Notes: generated by a model not told the origin, from the sequence alone. A DNA stretch of 64,000 nucleotides from Lelliottia amnigena (GCA_900635465.1 LR134135.1:2418001-2482000); one strand, 5' to 3'; numbered from the stretch's first letter, positions 1-10,108 are shown. Made by a program: numbers and translations.

Positions 1-668
1 GTGATCATGATAATCGCCGTGTTGAACTCGCTTTTGAGTTCATTCAGCAACGTCATGATCTGCGCCTGCACGGTGACGTCCAGCGCGGTGGTCGGCTCAT
101 CGGCAATCAGCAATTTAGGACGACAGAGCAACGCCATCGCGATCATCACGCGCTGGCGCATACCGCCCGAAAATTCATGCGGATACATGCGCATACGCTT
201 ACGCGCTTCCGGCATTTTTACCGCATCCAACATTTTTACCGACTCTTCAAACGCTTCGGCTTTATTCATGCCTTTATGCAGCATGAGGACTTCCATCAGC
301 TGCTCACCCACGCGCATGTACGGGTTCAGCGAGGTCATCGGGTCCTGGAAAATCATCGAAATCTGCTCGGCACGTAGCGTGTTCAGCTCGTGCTCCGGCA
401 GGTTCAGAATGTTTTTACCGTTAAAGGTCGCGGTTCCGCTGATTCGGCCGTTTTGCGCCAGCAGGCCCATCAGCGCGAAGGCAGTTTGCGATTTACCGGA
501 GCCAGATTCACCCACGATACCCAGCGTCTCGCCAGCACGCAGATCAAAGTTCAGATCGTTTACAGCCGTCACATCGCCATCGGGCGTTTGAAAGGTGACG
601 CGTAAATCTTTGACGTCCAGCAGGACATTTTGCTGACGTGGCGCGGTTGCCGTTTCAATAATAGTCAT
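1..668 (-). CDS. oppD: Oligopeptide ABC transporter ATPase OppD (cut by window edge)
   Basis: One of two ATPase subunits that power the OppABCDF oligopeptide importer at the inner membrane. About 222 N-terminal residues are present. The start ATG (668-666) is followed by Walker A GESGSGKS at residues 53-60, a Q-loop, the ABC signature FSGGMRQRV and Walker B LLIADEPTTALD, so the nucleotide-binding core is visible. The C-terminal part, including the Opp/Dpp-type extension, lies outside the window. It follows oppC by 11 bases, as in E. coli oppABCDF. Confidence 0.95.
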   Translation of the reverse strand, partial: MTIIETATAPRQQNVLLDVKDLRVTFQTPDGDVTAVNDLNFDLRAGETLGIVGESGSGKSQTAFALMGLLAQNGRISGTATFNGKNILNLPEHELNTLRAEQISMIFQDPMTSLNPYMRVGEQLMEVLMLHKGMNKAEAFEESVKMLDAVKMPEARKRMRMYPHEFSGGMRQRVMIAMALLCRPKLLIADEPTTALDVTVQAQIMTLLNELKSEFNTAIIMI

Positions 669-679
669 GGCGGCACTCC

Positions 680-1589
680 TTAACGGTCTTTCGGGTCGAG
701 GGCATCACGCAAGCCATCGCCGATAAAGTTGAAACAAAACAGGGTAACCACCAGGAAACCAGCCGGGAACAGCAGCAGCCACGGAGAAACTTCCATTGAG
801 TTCGCGCCATCACTCAGCAGCGCACCCCAGCTGCTCAGCGGCTCTTGTGTACCCAAACCGAGGAAGCTCAGGAAAGATTCAAACAGAATCATGCTTGGCA
901 CCAGCAGCGAGGCGTAGACCACGACGACGCCCAGCACGTTCGGAACGATGTGGCGTACCACGATCCCACCGACGGAAACACCGCCAACCTGCGCCGCTTC
1001 AATAAATTCTTTGCGCTTCAGGCTCAACGTCTGGCCACGCACAATACGCGCCATGTCCAGCCAGGACACCATCCCGATAGCCACGAAAATCAGCAGGATG
1101 TTTTGTCCAAAGAAAGTCACCAGCAAAATAACAAAGAACATGAACGGGAAGGAGTTCAGGATCTCCAGCAGACGCATCATCACGGAATCGACTTTGCCGC
1201 CCAAATAGCCGGAAAGAGAGCCGTAAAGCGTGCCGACAACAACAGCCACCAGCGCGGCGGCAATGCCCACCATCAGGGAGATACGTCCACCGATCGCCAC
1301 ACGCACCAGCAGATCGCGTCCGGATGAGTCGGTACCGAAATAGTGTCCAGACGTCATATCAGGCGCACTGGACATCATGCCCCAGTCGGTATCGAAGTAG
1401 GTGAACTGCGACAACACGGGGGGCGAGCGTCACGAATAATGCGATAAAGATCAGGACCACAAGGCTTGCGACCGCTGCACGGTTATGCATAAAGCGACGG
1501 CGGGCATCCTGCCATAGGCTGCGCCCTTCGACTTCGAGTTTCTCACTGAAGTTTTCCAGCGCCTCGCTGTTTTTATTACTCAACATCAT
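680..1589 (-). CDS. oppC: Oligopeptide ABC transporter permease OppC (one frameshift)
   Basis: Inner-membrane permease that pairs with OppB to form the peptide channel. The N-terminus (MMLSNKNSEALENFSEKLEV) lies in one frame from 1589, and the rest, starting LSQFTYFDTDWGMMSSAPDM, lies in another. The break falls in a run of six G at 1418-1423. Removing one base joins the halves into 302 residues, the E. coli OppC length, with the EAA-type loop region (EFIEAAQVGG) intact. This is probably a homopolymer error. It lies 14 bases downstream of oppB. Confidence 0.93.
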
Positions 1590-1603
1590 GGCGTACTCCA
1601 GTG

Positions 1604-2524
1604 CTAGTAGCGAATTTTCGGGTCGATAACGGCATACAGCACATCGACAACGGCGTTAAAGAGGATCGTCAGTGCGCCAACGAGAATCGTCAGGCTCAGT
1701 ACTAACGAATAGTCACGGTTCAACGCGCCATTCACGAACAGCTGGCCGATACCCGGCAGGCCATAGATAGTTTCGATAACCATAGAGCCGGTGATAATCC
1801 CGACAAACGCAGGCCCCATATATGAGAGCACAGGCAGCAGCGCAGGTTTTAACGCGTGGCGAAGCACAATGCGATGCATCGGCAAGCCTTTAGCGCGCGC
1901 AGTACGAATGAAGTTTGAGTGCAACACTTCAATCATCGAACCACGGGTGATACGCGCGATGCTGGCAATGTAAGCCAGCGATAATGCCACCATTGGCAAA
2001 ATCATGTACTTCGGTGCCCCGCCGTTCCAGCCGCCTCCGGGCAGCCATTTCAGCGTTATGGCAAACACCATCACCAGCAACGGCGCAACAACGAAACTGG
2101 GTATGACGACCCCGGTCATTGCTATCCCCATCACTGAATAATCCCATTTGGTATTTTGTTTAAGCGCGGCGATAACCCCTGCGCTGACGCCAAGAACAAC
2201 GGCAAGAATAAAGGCCGCGGCGCCTAATTTAGCCGAAACGGGGAAGCTCGACGCCACCAGATCGTTTACGGAATAGTCTTTGTATTTGAATGACGGTCCA
2301 AAATCACCCTGCGCCAGCTGCTTCAAATAATTGAAGTACTGGGTAGAGATCGGATCGTTTAAATGGTATTTGGCTTCGATGTTCGCCATGACTTCTGGCG
2401 GCAGCGCGCGCTCACTGGTAAACGGACTACCCGGGGCGAGTCGCATCATGAAGAACGAAATAGTAATGAGAATAAAGAGCGTCGGTATCGCTTCAAGACA
2501 GCGACGTAAGATAAATTTCAACAT
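1604..2524 (-). CDS. oppB: Oligopeptide ABC transporter permease OppB
   Basis: Inner-membrane permease of the oligopeptide importer. The 306 residues equal the E. coli OppB length. The N-terminus (MLKFILRRCLEAIPTLFILI) is a membrane segment typical of the DppB/OppB family, and the cytoplasmic EAA-like loop (RTARAKGLPMHRIVLRHALK) contacts the ATPases. It is intact and sits second in the operon, 124 bases after oppA. That gap holds a strong hairpin (2615-2640) that could lower expression of the membrane and ATPase genes relative to the binding protein. Confidence 0.97.
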   Translation of the reverse strand: MLKFILRRCLEAIPTLFILITISFFMMRLAPGSPFTSERALPPEVMANIEAKYHLNDPISTQYFNYLKQLAQGDFGPSFKYKDYSVNDLVASSFPVSAKLGAAAFILAVVLGVSAGVIAALKQNTKWDYSVMGIAMTGVVIPSFVVAPLLVMVFAITLKWLPGGGWNGGAPKYMILPMVALSLAYIASIARITRGSMIEVLHSNFIRTARAKGLPMHRIVLRHALKPALLPVLSYMGPAFVGIITGSMVIETIYGLPGIGQLFVNGALNRDYSLVLSLTILVGALTILFNAVVDVLYAVIDPKIRY

Positions 2525-2614
2525 TGCCCGTACCTTCTGGCGTGTGCCTTTTACACCTGCTCACTCAAATCGAAATGAATGATGACGTGTAGTTTGTGCG
2601 ATGAGTTAAGACAC

Positions 2615-2640
2615 AGTGGGGCAAATTGCTTTGCCCCACT
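2615..2640 (-). terminator. oppA-oppB intergenic hairpin (attenuator or mRNA stabiliser)
   Basis: A perfect 11-bp inverted repeat, agtggggcaaa (2615-2625) and tttgccccact (2630-2640), separated by four bases, lies just after the oppA stop. No T-run follows on the minus strand, so it is not a canonical intrinsic terminator. It more likely protects the 3' end of oppA mRNA or causes partial termination. Confidence 0.6.
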
Positions 2641-2648
2641 GATTGCCA

Positions 2649-4283
2649 TTAATGCTTAATGATGTACAAATCTTTGGTGTAGATGTTATCCATCGGGTCT
2701 TTGCCGGTATAACCGCCAACCCAAGGTTTCACCAGACGCGCGTTCACGTAGTAGTAAACCGGTACAATCGCAGAGTCTTTACCCAACTGCTGCTCCGCTT
2801 TGTCGTACTGAGCGGAACGCTGTGCTTCGTCGGTTGCTTTCAAAGACTCTTTCATGATCGCGTCAAACGCCGGGCTCTTATAGTGCGCGGTGTTCATAGA
2901 GCTGTCAGAAAGCATCGTGTTCAGGAAGGATGTGGGTTCGTTGTAGTCCGCACACCAGCCTGCACGCGCCACGTCATAGTTGCCCTGATGACGGGTATCC
3001 AGGAAGGTTTTCCACTCCTGGTTAACCAGCTTCACGTCAACACCCAGGTTTTTCTTCCAGATGGATGACGCCGCGATTGCCAGTTTTTTGTGCAGATCTG
3101 AGGTGTTATACAACAGGTCAAATTTCAGTGGCTTGTCAGCGGTGTAGCCCGCTTCAGCCAGCAGTTTTTTAGCTTCTTCGTTACGCTTTTCCTGAGTCCA
3201 GGTGAACCACTCTGGTTTGGTCAGTTTCGCGCCGTCAGCATAAGGCGGGGTATAACCGAAAGCAGGCAGATCGCCCTGCGCTTTCACTTTGTTAACGATA
3301 ATATCGCGATCCAGGCCCAGCTTCAGCGCGGTACGAACGCGGACATCGTTAAACGGTGCTTTCTGGTTGTTAATTTCATAGTAATAAGTACACAGATACG
3401 GATCGACGTGAACTTCTGTCGGGATCTCTTTTTTCAGCTTCTGGAAGAGTTCAATCGGCAGGTTGTTATAGGTCATGTCGATTTCACCGCTGCGGTAGCG
3501 GTTTACGTCGGTCACTTCAGAAGAAATAGGCAGATAGGTAATCTGATCAACGATGGTTTTACCGTTATCCCAGTAGTTGGTATTACGTTCCATCACGATA
3601 CGTTCGTTAACAACCCAGTCTTTCAGCTTATACGCACCGTTGGTCACGATGTTCGCAGGCTGCGTCCATTTTTCGCCAAATTTTTCGATGGCAGCTTTAT
3701 TTACCGGGGACATTGCCGGGTTAACCAGCAATTTGTAGAAATACGGAACGGGTTCACTCAGCGTGACTTCCAGGGTGTGGTCGTCAACCGCTTTCACACC
3801 AAGCTCAGACGGTTTCTTTTTGCCGTCGATGATTTCATCAACGTTCAGGATGTGACCATATTGCGGATAGCTCGCGTAGGGGGATGCGGTATTAGGATCC
3901 ACCAGACGCTGCCAGCTATACACGAAATCTTGTGCGGTGACAGGTTCACCGTTGGACCATTTTGCGTCTTTACGCAGGTGGAATGTCCAGACTTTAAAGT
4001 CTTTATTATCCCAGCTTTCAGCCACACCTGGGATTGGGTGACCGTCTTTTGTTGAAGTAATCAGCAGACCTTCAAACAGGTCGCGGCTGATATTTGCTTC
4101 CGGAACGCCTTCGATTTTGTTCGGGTCAAGAGACTGAGGCTCTGCACCGTTGTTACGAATCATGGTTTGCTTTTCTGCCAGTGTAATTCCGGCAGGAACC
4201 TCGGCAGCCATTGCCATATTACCCGCGATTAGCGCAGTGAAGATTCCCGCGGCAATCAGATTTTTTTTTGTGATGATGGACAT
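2649..4283 (-). CDS. oppA: Periplasmic oligopeptide-binding protein OppA
   Basis: Periplasmic binding protein (SBP_bac_5 family) that captures peptides and delivers them to OppBC. It has 544 residues against 543 in E. coli. A signal peptide of about 26 residues ends in MAMA, followed by AEVPAGITLAEKQTM. The family core around RNNGAEPQSLDPNKIEGVPE and the C-terminus ending DLYIIKH are intact. It is the first gene of the operon. The ribosome-binding region reads GGAG, then TATCAACACA, then ATG. The CAACACA stretch abutting the start resembles the C/A-rich target of the small RNA GcvB, which represses oppA in E. coli and Salmonella; such regulation here is inferred. Confidence 0.98.
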   Translation of the reverse strand: MSIITKKNLIAAGIFTALIAGNMAMAAEVPAGITLAEKQTMIRNNGAEPQSLDPNKIEGVPEANISRDLFEGLLITSTKDGHPIPGVAESWDNKDFKVWTFHLRKDAKWSNGEPVTAQDFVYSWQRLVDPNTASPYASYPQYGHILNVDEIIDGKKKPSELGVKAVDDHTLEVTLSEPVPYFYKLLVNPAMSPVNKAAIEKFGEKWTQPANIVTNGAYKLKDWVVNERIVMERNTNYWDNGKTIVDQITYLPISSEVTDVNRYRSGEIDMTYNNLPIELFQKLKKEIPTEVHVDPYLCTYYYEINNQKAPFNDVRVRTALKLGLDRDIIVNKVKAQGDLPAFGYTPPYADGAKLTKPEWFTWTQEKRNEEAKKLLAEAGYTADKPLKFDLLYNTSDLHKKLAIAASSIWKKNLGVDVKLVNQEWKTFLDTRHQGNYDVARAGWCADYNEPTSFLNTMLSDSSMNTAHYKSPAFDAIMKESLKATDEAQRSAQYDKAEQQLGKDSAIVPVYYYVNARLVKPWVGGYTGKDPMDNIYTKDLYIIKH

Positions 4284-5010
4284 TGTGTTGATACTCCACT
4301 CATTATAATTACTGGTTTTATGACCAGCCTGTTTAATTCCCCTGAGGGGTCCTGAACAACGCAGGAGTTGAGCTGCTGTCAGGTCGTTTACTTCTTGCTA
4401 TCACCGACTTTACTTATTGCTGATGACTCGTGTGGCCACCTTGCGTCGATTCCAAACACGCCTCCCCTGTTTTGAGACGTGTGATATTGGGTTGAGATGA
4501 GCGCTACTTTGAAAATCATTCTCATCTACAAGAATACTGGAGCAAAATATAAGGCCGGAAAGTACCAAATGGCTTAATTTCGCGCCAATACATTTTGCAA
4601 ATTTGTTAAGCAATTCTCTTTTACTACGATGGGATTTTCGGTGAGGGCAGCCTTGCCGTACTACAGACACATTGAAAAGACCGAACATTCAATGTGATAG
4701 CGAGATTCATCTCGCGTTGCGCTTCGTTGCGCTATCATCGACTCGCATTTGTACAAAAATTTAACAACTGGTTATTATTTAGCACATTCATCTAGGGGAA
4801 TGTTGAAATTACTAATAACATTTCGGTTATCTCACAGCAAGCCCCAGAGTATCATGTGATTAAAATAACAGACTGTTTGCGCGGTTTATGTACGGGGAAA
4901 AGAGAGGATTCACATTAAGTTACTGAAATGTAACGAAATTGATTTATTAGCGGAAATTATTATTTCTTGTGAAGATTTCAACTTTATTTATATGATTTGC
5001 TGATAATAAC
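4284..5010. promoter_or_regulatory. oppA upstream region (non-coding, about 730 bp)
   Basis: AT-rich DNA between oppA and ychE, both leftward. It must carry the oppA promoter and long 5' leader, but I could not place a confident -10/-35. A candidate structured element at 4695-4737 has an outer 7-bp stem tgatagc/gctatca enclosing a 6-bp hairpin gcgaga/tctcgc with a ttca loop. A 92-codon open frame on the minus strand (4410-4688) shows no family resemblance and I do not call it a gene. Confidence 0.6.
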
Positions 5011-5038
5011 GAAAAAAAACGGAGCCACTGGCTCCGTC
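5011..5038 (-). terminator. Rho-independent terminator of ychE
   Basis: On the minus strand, stem acggagcc/ggctccgt (arms 5030-5037 and 5019-5026) with a three-base loop is followed by a run of eight T. It lies 17 bases beyond the ychE stop. Confidence 0.85.
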
Positions 5039-5054
5039 CTTTCATATGAAATGA

Positions 5055-5702
5055 TTAATTCACCAGACCAGGGAAAATACTTTTTAGCCCTGTCACAATG
5101 AATTCGATTCCTAACGCCATCAGCAACAGCCCCATAATTCGCGTGATCACGTTGATACCGGTTTGTCCCAGTAAACGCACAAGCCAGGGTGCAATGCGAA
5201 ACACGCCCCAACAACACAGCGCAAAGAGGGCAATCGCGATCGAAAACCCGATCAAATGCACCAAGTTATGGTAGCGCGTGCCCCAGACGATAGTGGAACT
5301 GATCGCACCTGGCCCCGCCATCAAAGGCAGTGCAAGAGGAACAACGCCTATGCTCTCGCGAACCGCGGACTCTGATTTTTCCTGTTTGTTCTGTTTATCT
5401 TCCCCCAATTTCCCGCTGATCATCGACATCGCAATCGTCACCACGAGAATGCCACCTGCGATACGGAAGGAGTCGATGGAGATGCCGAAAATTTGCAGAA
5501 TCGAGTCGCCAAGAAAAAGTGACGTCAGCAAGATGATGGCAACGGACAGGTTAGCTGTCAGGTTAGTTTTATTTCGGGCAACCGCCGTCTGGTAGCTCGT
5601 CATACTAATGAAGACAGGGATGATCCCCACCGGGTTAACGAGTGCGAACAAACCAATAAAAAACTTAAAATAGGTAGAGAAATCAAAGAGCAATGGGGTC
5701 AC
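5055..5702 (-). CDS. ychE: MarC-family inner-membrane protein YchE
   Basis: Integral membrane protein of the MarC (UPF0056) family; no transport function is firmly established. It has 215 residues, the same as E. coli YchE. Six hydrophobic segments are visible, starting with YFKFFIGLFALVNPVGIIPV, which carries the family NPVG signature, and a second half with PLAMPLMAGPGAIS-like sequence (here PLALPLMAGPGAISS). It is transcribed alone, divergently from adhE, and ends in its own terminator. Confidence 0.95.
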   Translation of the reverse strand: MTPLLFDFSTYFKFFIGLFALVNPVGIIPVFISMTSYQTAVARNKTNLTANLSVAIILLTSLFLGDSILQIFGISIDSFRIAGGILVVTIAMSMISGKLGEDKQNKQEKSESAVRESIGVVPLALPLMAGPGAISSTIVWGTRYHNLVHLIGFSIAIALFALCCWGVFRIAPWLVRLLGQTGINVITRIMGLLLMALGIEFIVTGLKSIFPGLVN

Positions 5703-6189
5703 AATTAGCTCCGCAAATCAGCATGGCCCGAACAACAAATTAAAGGAAGTAAAACCGCGCTGAAGATACGCTTTTTATCAGCATACTTCACCAGAAATCT
5801 GCTCCAAAACGCTATGAATTTCCTGTGTTAAGTATTTGTGTCAATGATGGAATATTCGATTCCATTACTTTTGTAATTATTTAACACTTGATATGATTAC
5901 TCAAAATACCTGTGCTGAAAGGTATCAGCTTCGGTATAAATTGATTCAGATCATGTTTTCCGTACTCAGAAGTGAGTAATCTTGATGACACCAACAGGGA
6001 GTGGGCCTAGTAAAAAGGGATGATGCTAAAGTCAGGCTCTTTTAGTAAGTTAGTGCCGGAGAGTTGATTGCGAACCTCAGTAAACCTTTGTTTTATTGTG
6101 TGTTAAGCAAGTGCTGACACCTCGGCTATACTGGTGAGTTATTGAGCGCTGGTTTACTAAAAGAGTTTAAACATTATCAGGAGAGCATT
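5703..6189. promoter_or_regulatory. ychE-adhE divergent regulatory region
   Basis: This 487-bp gap holds the divergent promoters and the long adhE leader. An inverted repeat gctgaaaggtatcagc at 5914-5929 has arms GCTGA/TCAGC. It resembles the GCTGAA...TTCAGC operator of Cra (FruR), a known regulator of E. coli adhE, but the centre deviates, so it is only a candidate. The adhE ribosome-binding site is AGGAG, six bases before the ATG at 6190. Confidence 0.55.
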
Positions 6190-8865
6190 ATGGCTGTTAC
6201 TAATATCGCGGAACTTAACGCACTCGTCGAGCGCGTCAAAAAGGCCCAGCGTGAATATGCCAATTTCACCCAAGAACAGGTTGATAAAATCTTCCGCGCA
6301 GCCGCACTGGCTGCTGCAGATGCTCGAATCCCTCTCGCTAAAATGGCCGTTGCCGAGTCTGGCATGGGTATCGTTGAAGACAAAGTGATCAAAAACCACT
6401 TCGCTTCAGAGTATATCTACAACGCCTATAAAGATGAGAAGACGTGTGGCGTTCTGGCAGAAGATCATACGTTCGGTACTATCACTATCGCTGAACCAAT
6501 CGGTATCATTTGCGGTATCGTTCCGACAACTAACCCAACGTCTACCGCCATCTTCAAGTCACTCATCAGCCTGAAGACCCGTAACGCAATCATCTTCTCC
6601 CCACACCCACGTGCTAAAGATGCGACAAATAAAGCGGCTGATATTGTTCTGCAAGCCGCCATCGCAGCGGGTGCACCAAAAGATCTGATTGGTTGGATTG
6701 ACCAGCCATCTGTAGAACTGTCTAACGCGCTGATGCACCACCCAGATATTAATATGATTCTGGCAACCGGTGGTCCAGGCATGGTGAAAGCCGCATACAG
6801 CTCCGGTAAACCTGCCATTGGTGTTGGTGCCGGTAACACCCCAGTTGTTGTTGACGAAACCGCCGACATCAAACGCGTTGTTGCTTCTATCCTGATGTCT
6901 AAAACCTTCGATAACGGCGTAATTTGTGCTTCCGAGCAGTCAGTTATCGTTGTTGACTCTGCATATAACGCAGTGCGTGAACGTTTTGCTACCCACGGCG
7001 GTTACATGCTGCAGGGTAAAGAGCTGAAGGCCGTTCAGGATATCATTCTGAAAAATGGCGCACTGAACGCTGCAATTGTTGGCCAACCTGCCGCTAAAAT
7101 TGCAGAACTGGCAGGCTTTACGGTTCCCGCTGATACCAAAATTTTGATTGGTGAAGTCAGCGTTGTAGATGAATCTGAACCCTTTGCTCACGAAAAACTG
7201 TCCCCTACTCTTGCCATGTACCGTGCTAAGAGTTTCGAAGACGCGGTGATCAAAGCGGAGAAACTGGTTGAAATGGGCGGGATTGGTCATACCTCTTGCT
7301 TGTATACCGACCAGGACAACCAGCCTGAGCGCGTGAAGTACTTCGGCGACAAAATGAAAACCGCACGTATTCTGATCAACACCCCTGCTTCTCAGGGTGG
7401 TATCGGTGACCTGTATAACTTTAAACTCGCGCCTTCCCTGACTCTGGGTTGTGGTTCATGGGGTGGTAACTCCATCTCTGAAAACGTTGGTCCTAAGCAC
7501 CTGATCAACAAGAAAACCGTTGCTAAGCGAGCTGAAAACATGTTGTGGCACAAACTTCCGAAATCTATCTACTTCCGCCGTGGCTCACTGCCAATCGCGC
7601 TGGATGAAGTGATTACTGATGGCCACAAACGTGCGCTCATCGTGACTGACCGTTTCCTGTTCAACAACGGCTATGCAGACCAGATCACTTCTGTTCTGAA
7701 AGCAGCAGGCGTTGAGACTGAAGTCTTCTTCGAAGTTGAAGCTGACCCAACCCTGACCGTTGTTCGCAAAGGTGCAGAGCTGGCTAACTCCTTCAAACCA
7801 GACGTGATCATCGCGCTTGGTGGTGGTTCCCCGATGGACGCCGCTAAAATCATGTGGGTTATGTACGAACACCCAGAAACGCATTTCGAAGAACTCGCAC
7901 TGCGCTTTATGGACATCCGTAAACGTATCTACAAGTTCCCGAAAATGGGCGTGAAAGCAAAAATGATTGCGGTCACCACCACCTCTGGTACCGGTTCTGA
8001 AGTGACGCCATTTGCGGTTGTTACTGATGATGCGACGGGTCAGAAATACCCACTGGCTGATTACGCTCTGACTCCAGATATGGCGATTGTTGATGCCAAC
8101 CTGGTGATGGATATGCCGAAATCACTGTGCGCATTCGGTGGTCTGGATGCAGTGACTCACGCACTGGAAGCTTACGTTTCTGTACTGGCGAGTGAATTCT
8201 CTGACGGTCAGGCTCTGCAAGCGCTGAAACTGCTGAAAGAAAACCTGCCAGCCTCTTACAATGAAGGTTCTAAAAACCCAGTAGCACGTGAGCGTGTACA
8301 CAACGCTGCGACCATCGCCGGTATCGCGTTTGCTAACGCCTTCCTCGGTGTGTGTCACTCAATGGCGCACAAATTGGGTTCACAGTTCCACATTCCTCAC
8401 GGTCTGGCGAACGCCCTGCTGATTTCGAACGTTATTCGTTACAACGCTAACGACAACCCGACTAAGCAGACAGCATTTAGCCAGTACGACCGTCCGCAGG
8501 CTCGTCGTCGCTACGCAGAAATCGCAGACCATCTGGGTCTGAGTGCTCCAGGCGATCGCACTGCTGCGAAGATTGAGAAACTGCTGGCATGGCTGGATAG
8601 CATTAAAGCTGAACTGGGCATTCCTAAATCTATCCGTGAAGCGGGTGTTCAGGAAGCTGACTTCCTGGCACATGTTGACAAGCTGTCTGAAGATGCATTC
8701 GATGACCAATGTACTGGCGCTAACCCGCGTTACCCATTGATCTCCGAGCTGAAACAGATTCTGCTTGATACATACTACGGACGCGAATTCAGCGAAAATG
8801 ACACAGCTGCAGTAAAAATTGATGCACCTGTAAAAGCTGATAAAAAAGTGAAGAAAAACGCTTAA
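6190..8865 (+). CDS. adhE: Bifunctional acetaldehyde/alcohol dehydrogenase AdhE
   Basis: Converts acetyl-CoA to acetaldehyde and then ethanol during fermentation, using two NADH, and assembles into cytosolic spirosomes. It has 891 residues, the same as E. coli. The N-terminal half (about 1-440) is a CoA-dependent aldehyde dehydrogenase with the catalytic Cys in NGVICASEQS near residue 246. The C-terminal half (about 450-870) is an iron-dependent alcohol dehydrogenase with ALGGGSPMDAAK and the metal-binding histidine region FANAFLGVCHSMAHKLGSQF. The Lys-rich tail is typical. I chose the start at 6190 (MAVTNIAELNALV) because it matches E. coli and has an AGGAG ribosome site; the open frame extends 16 codons further upstream. 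Confidence 0.99.
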   Translation: MAVTNIAELNALVERVKKAQREYANFTQEQVDKIFRAAALAAADARIPLAKMAVAESGMGIVEDKVIKNHFASEYIYNAYKDEKTCGVLAEDHTFGTITIAEPIGIICGIVPTTNPTSTAIFKSLISLKTRNAIIFSPHPRAKDATNKAADIVLQAAIAAGAPKDLIGWIDQPSVELSNALMHHPDINMILATGGPGMVKAAYSSGKPAIGVGAGNTPVVVDETADIKRVVASILMSKTFDNGVICASEQSVIVVDSAYNAVRERFATHGGYMLQGKELKAVQDIILKNGALNAAIVGQPAAKIAELAGFTVPADTKILIGEVSVVDESEPFAHEKLSPTLAMYRAKSFEDAVIKAEKLVEMGGIGHTSCLYTDQDNQPERVKYFGDKMKTARILINTPASQGGIGDLYNFKLAPSLTLGCGSWGGNSISENVGPKHLINKKTVAKRAENMLWHKLPKSIYFRRGSLPIALDEVITDGHKRALIVTDRFLFNNGYADQITSVLKAAGVETEVFFEVEADPTLTVVRKGAELANSFKPDVIIALGGGSPMDAAKIMWVMYEHPETHFEELALRFMDIRKRIYKFPKMGVKAKMIAVTTTSGTGSEVTPFAVVTDDATGQKYPLADYALTPDMAIVDANLVMDMPKSLCAFGGLDAVTHALEAYVSVLASEFSDGQALQALKLLKENLPASYNEGSKNPVARERVHNAATIAGIAFANAFLGVCHSMAHKLGSQFHIPHGLANALLISNVIRYNANDNPTKQTAFSQYDRPQARRRYAEIADHLGLSAPGDRTAAKIEKLLAWLDSIKAELGIPKSIREAGVQEADFLAHVDKLSEDAFDDQCTGANPRYPLISELKQILLDTYYGREFSENDTAAVKIDAPVKADKKVKKNA

Positions 8866-8883
8866 TTATTAGCTGAAATAAAA

Positions 8884-8907
8884 AACCCGCCACTGGCGGG
8901 TTTTTTT
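8884..8907 (+). terminator. Rho-independent terminator of adhE
   Basis: Stem aacccgcca/tggcgggtt with a short loop, followed by seven T, 18 bases after the adhE stop. The minus strand has A-rich flanks too, so it may also end tdk transcripts arriving from the right. Confidence 0.88.
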
Positions 8908-8946
8908 ATGCCTGATGAACAACCATCAGCAAAAACAGGATGAAGT

Positions 8947-9561
8947 CTAATGACGATTCTCTTCTCCGAGAGCTGTAAGAGACCCAACAGCCAGCGCTTC
9001 TTTATAGTGCTTACGGCACACGGATACATAGCGTTCGTTGCCGCCAATGACGACCTGTTCACCCTCAGCGAAGGGTTTTCCTTCATGATCAAGACGCAGC
9101 ACCATGCTGGCTTTGCGGCCGCAGAAACAAATCGTTTTCAACTCGACCAGTTTGTCTGACCAGGCCAATAAATACTGGCTACCGATAAACAGTTCGCCGC
9201 GAAAGTCGGTGCGCAGTCCGTAGCACAGAACGGGAATATCGAGTTCATCAACGACTTCTGAAAGAGCATGGACCTGCTGACGTGTCAAAAACTGACTTTC
9301 ATCTACCAGAACGCAATGTATCGGCTTCACAGCATGCTCAGAGCGGATGTCACTGAGCAAGTCGGTTCCGTTATTAAAGAGCTTTGCCGGAGAGGATAGC
9401 CCTATACGAGAGCTCACCTTGCCTGCCCCAAAGCGATCGTCAATCTCGGCAGTGTATACCAGCGAACGCATGCCCCTTTCTTGATAGTTATAAGAGGATT
9501 GCAGCAGCGCTGTAGACTTGCCTGCATTCATTGCGGAATAGTAGAAATAAAGTTGTGCCAT
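8947..9561 (-). CDS. tdk: Thymidine kinase
   Basis: Phosphorylates thymidine and deoxyuridine in pyrimidine salvage (type II thymidine kinase, cytosolic). It has 204 residues, one fewer than E. coli. The P-loop SAMNAGKST is at residues 9-17, the catalytic Glu is in VLVDESQFL near residue 89, and the zinc-site cysteines are in TICFCGRKA plus YVSVCRKHY. It is a single gene with its promoter in the 547-bp gap shared with hns. Confidence 0.97.
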   Translation of the reverse strand: MAQLYFYYSAMNAGKSTALLQSSYNYQERGMRSLVYTAEIDDRFGAGKVSSRIGLSSPAKLFNNGTDLLSDIRSEHAVKPIHCVLVDESQFLTRQQVHALSEVVDELDIPVLCYGLRTDFRGELFIGSQYLLAWSDKLVELKTICFCGRKASMVLRLDHEGKPFAEGEQVVIGGNERYVSVCRKHYKEALAVGSLTALGEENRH

Positions 9562-10108
9562 TGGTCGTTAAACCCTAATCAATGTGTAATATTCCCGATG
9601 GATGATTGTACCATAATTTGCCTCATCCCCAGTGTGACGAGCCACAAAACAGGTGCATAGGCAATGTCAGCATTCGAGACTGATAAACAAAATAACATGT
9701 TAAAACATGCAGTAATGCCATTTTCCATTTGTCAGAAGAGCGTTTATAGCCGTGTAAGTCATGACTTTTTATAATGGAATTCTTACTCGCCCAAATTCAA
9801 TATTTATTAACTATTCTGGCAATAAGACCCCTTCGAGTGGGGTAATACAAAAGGTTGATATTTATCCGCCGCAACTATAATCACAAGCCTGATTGTCACT
9901 AAACAAACATGTAGCCGGTCGGTTTATGCCAGTAGAGATGATAACAAGCCCATCATCCTGACAATGAAATTTAAGTTAACGTAATTAATATTGGCGCGTG
10001 ATATTAAGTATTTTTTGAATTCCTTACATTCCCACCTATTGCACATCTTAAATTATCACTCTATTATTAGGACAACAAACCCCCCATTATAAGTTTGAGA
10101 TTACAAAA
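9562..10108. promoter_or_regulatory. tdk-hns divergent intergenic region
   Basis: A 547-bp AT-rich spacer between divergent tdk and hns. In E. coli the hns promoter is autorepressed by H-NS binding curved AT-rich DNA and activated by FIS and CspA. The base composition here fits H-NS autoregulation, but I could not assign individual sites. No gene is seen. Confidence 0.5.

Noticed and set aside
4410..4688. Open frame of 92 codons upstream of oppA
   Set aside because: No ribosome-binding site or homology; AT-rich leader region where stop-free stretches arise by chance.
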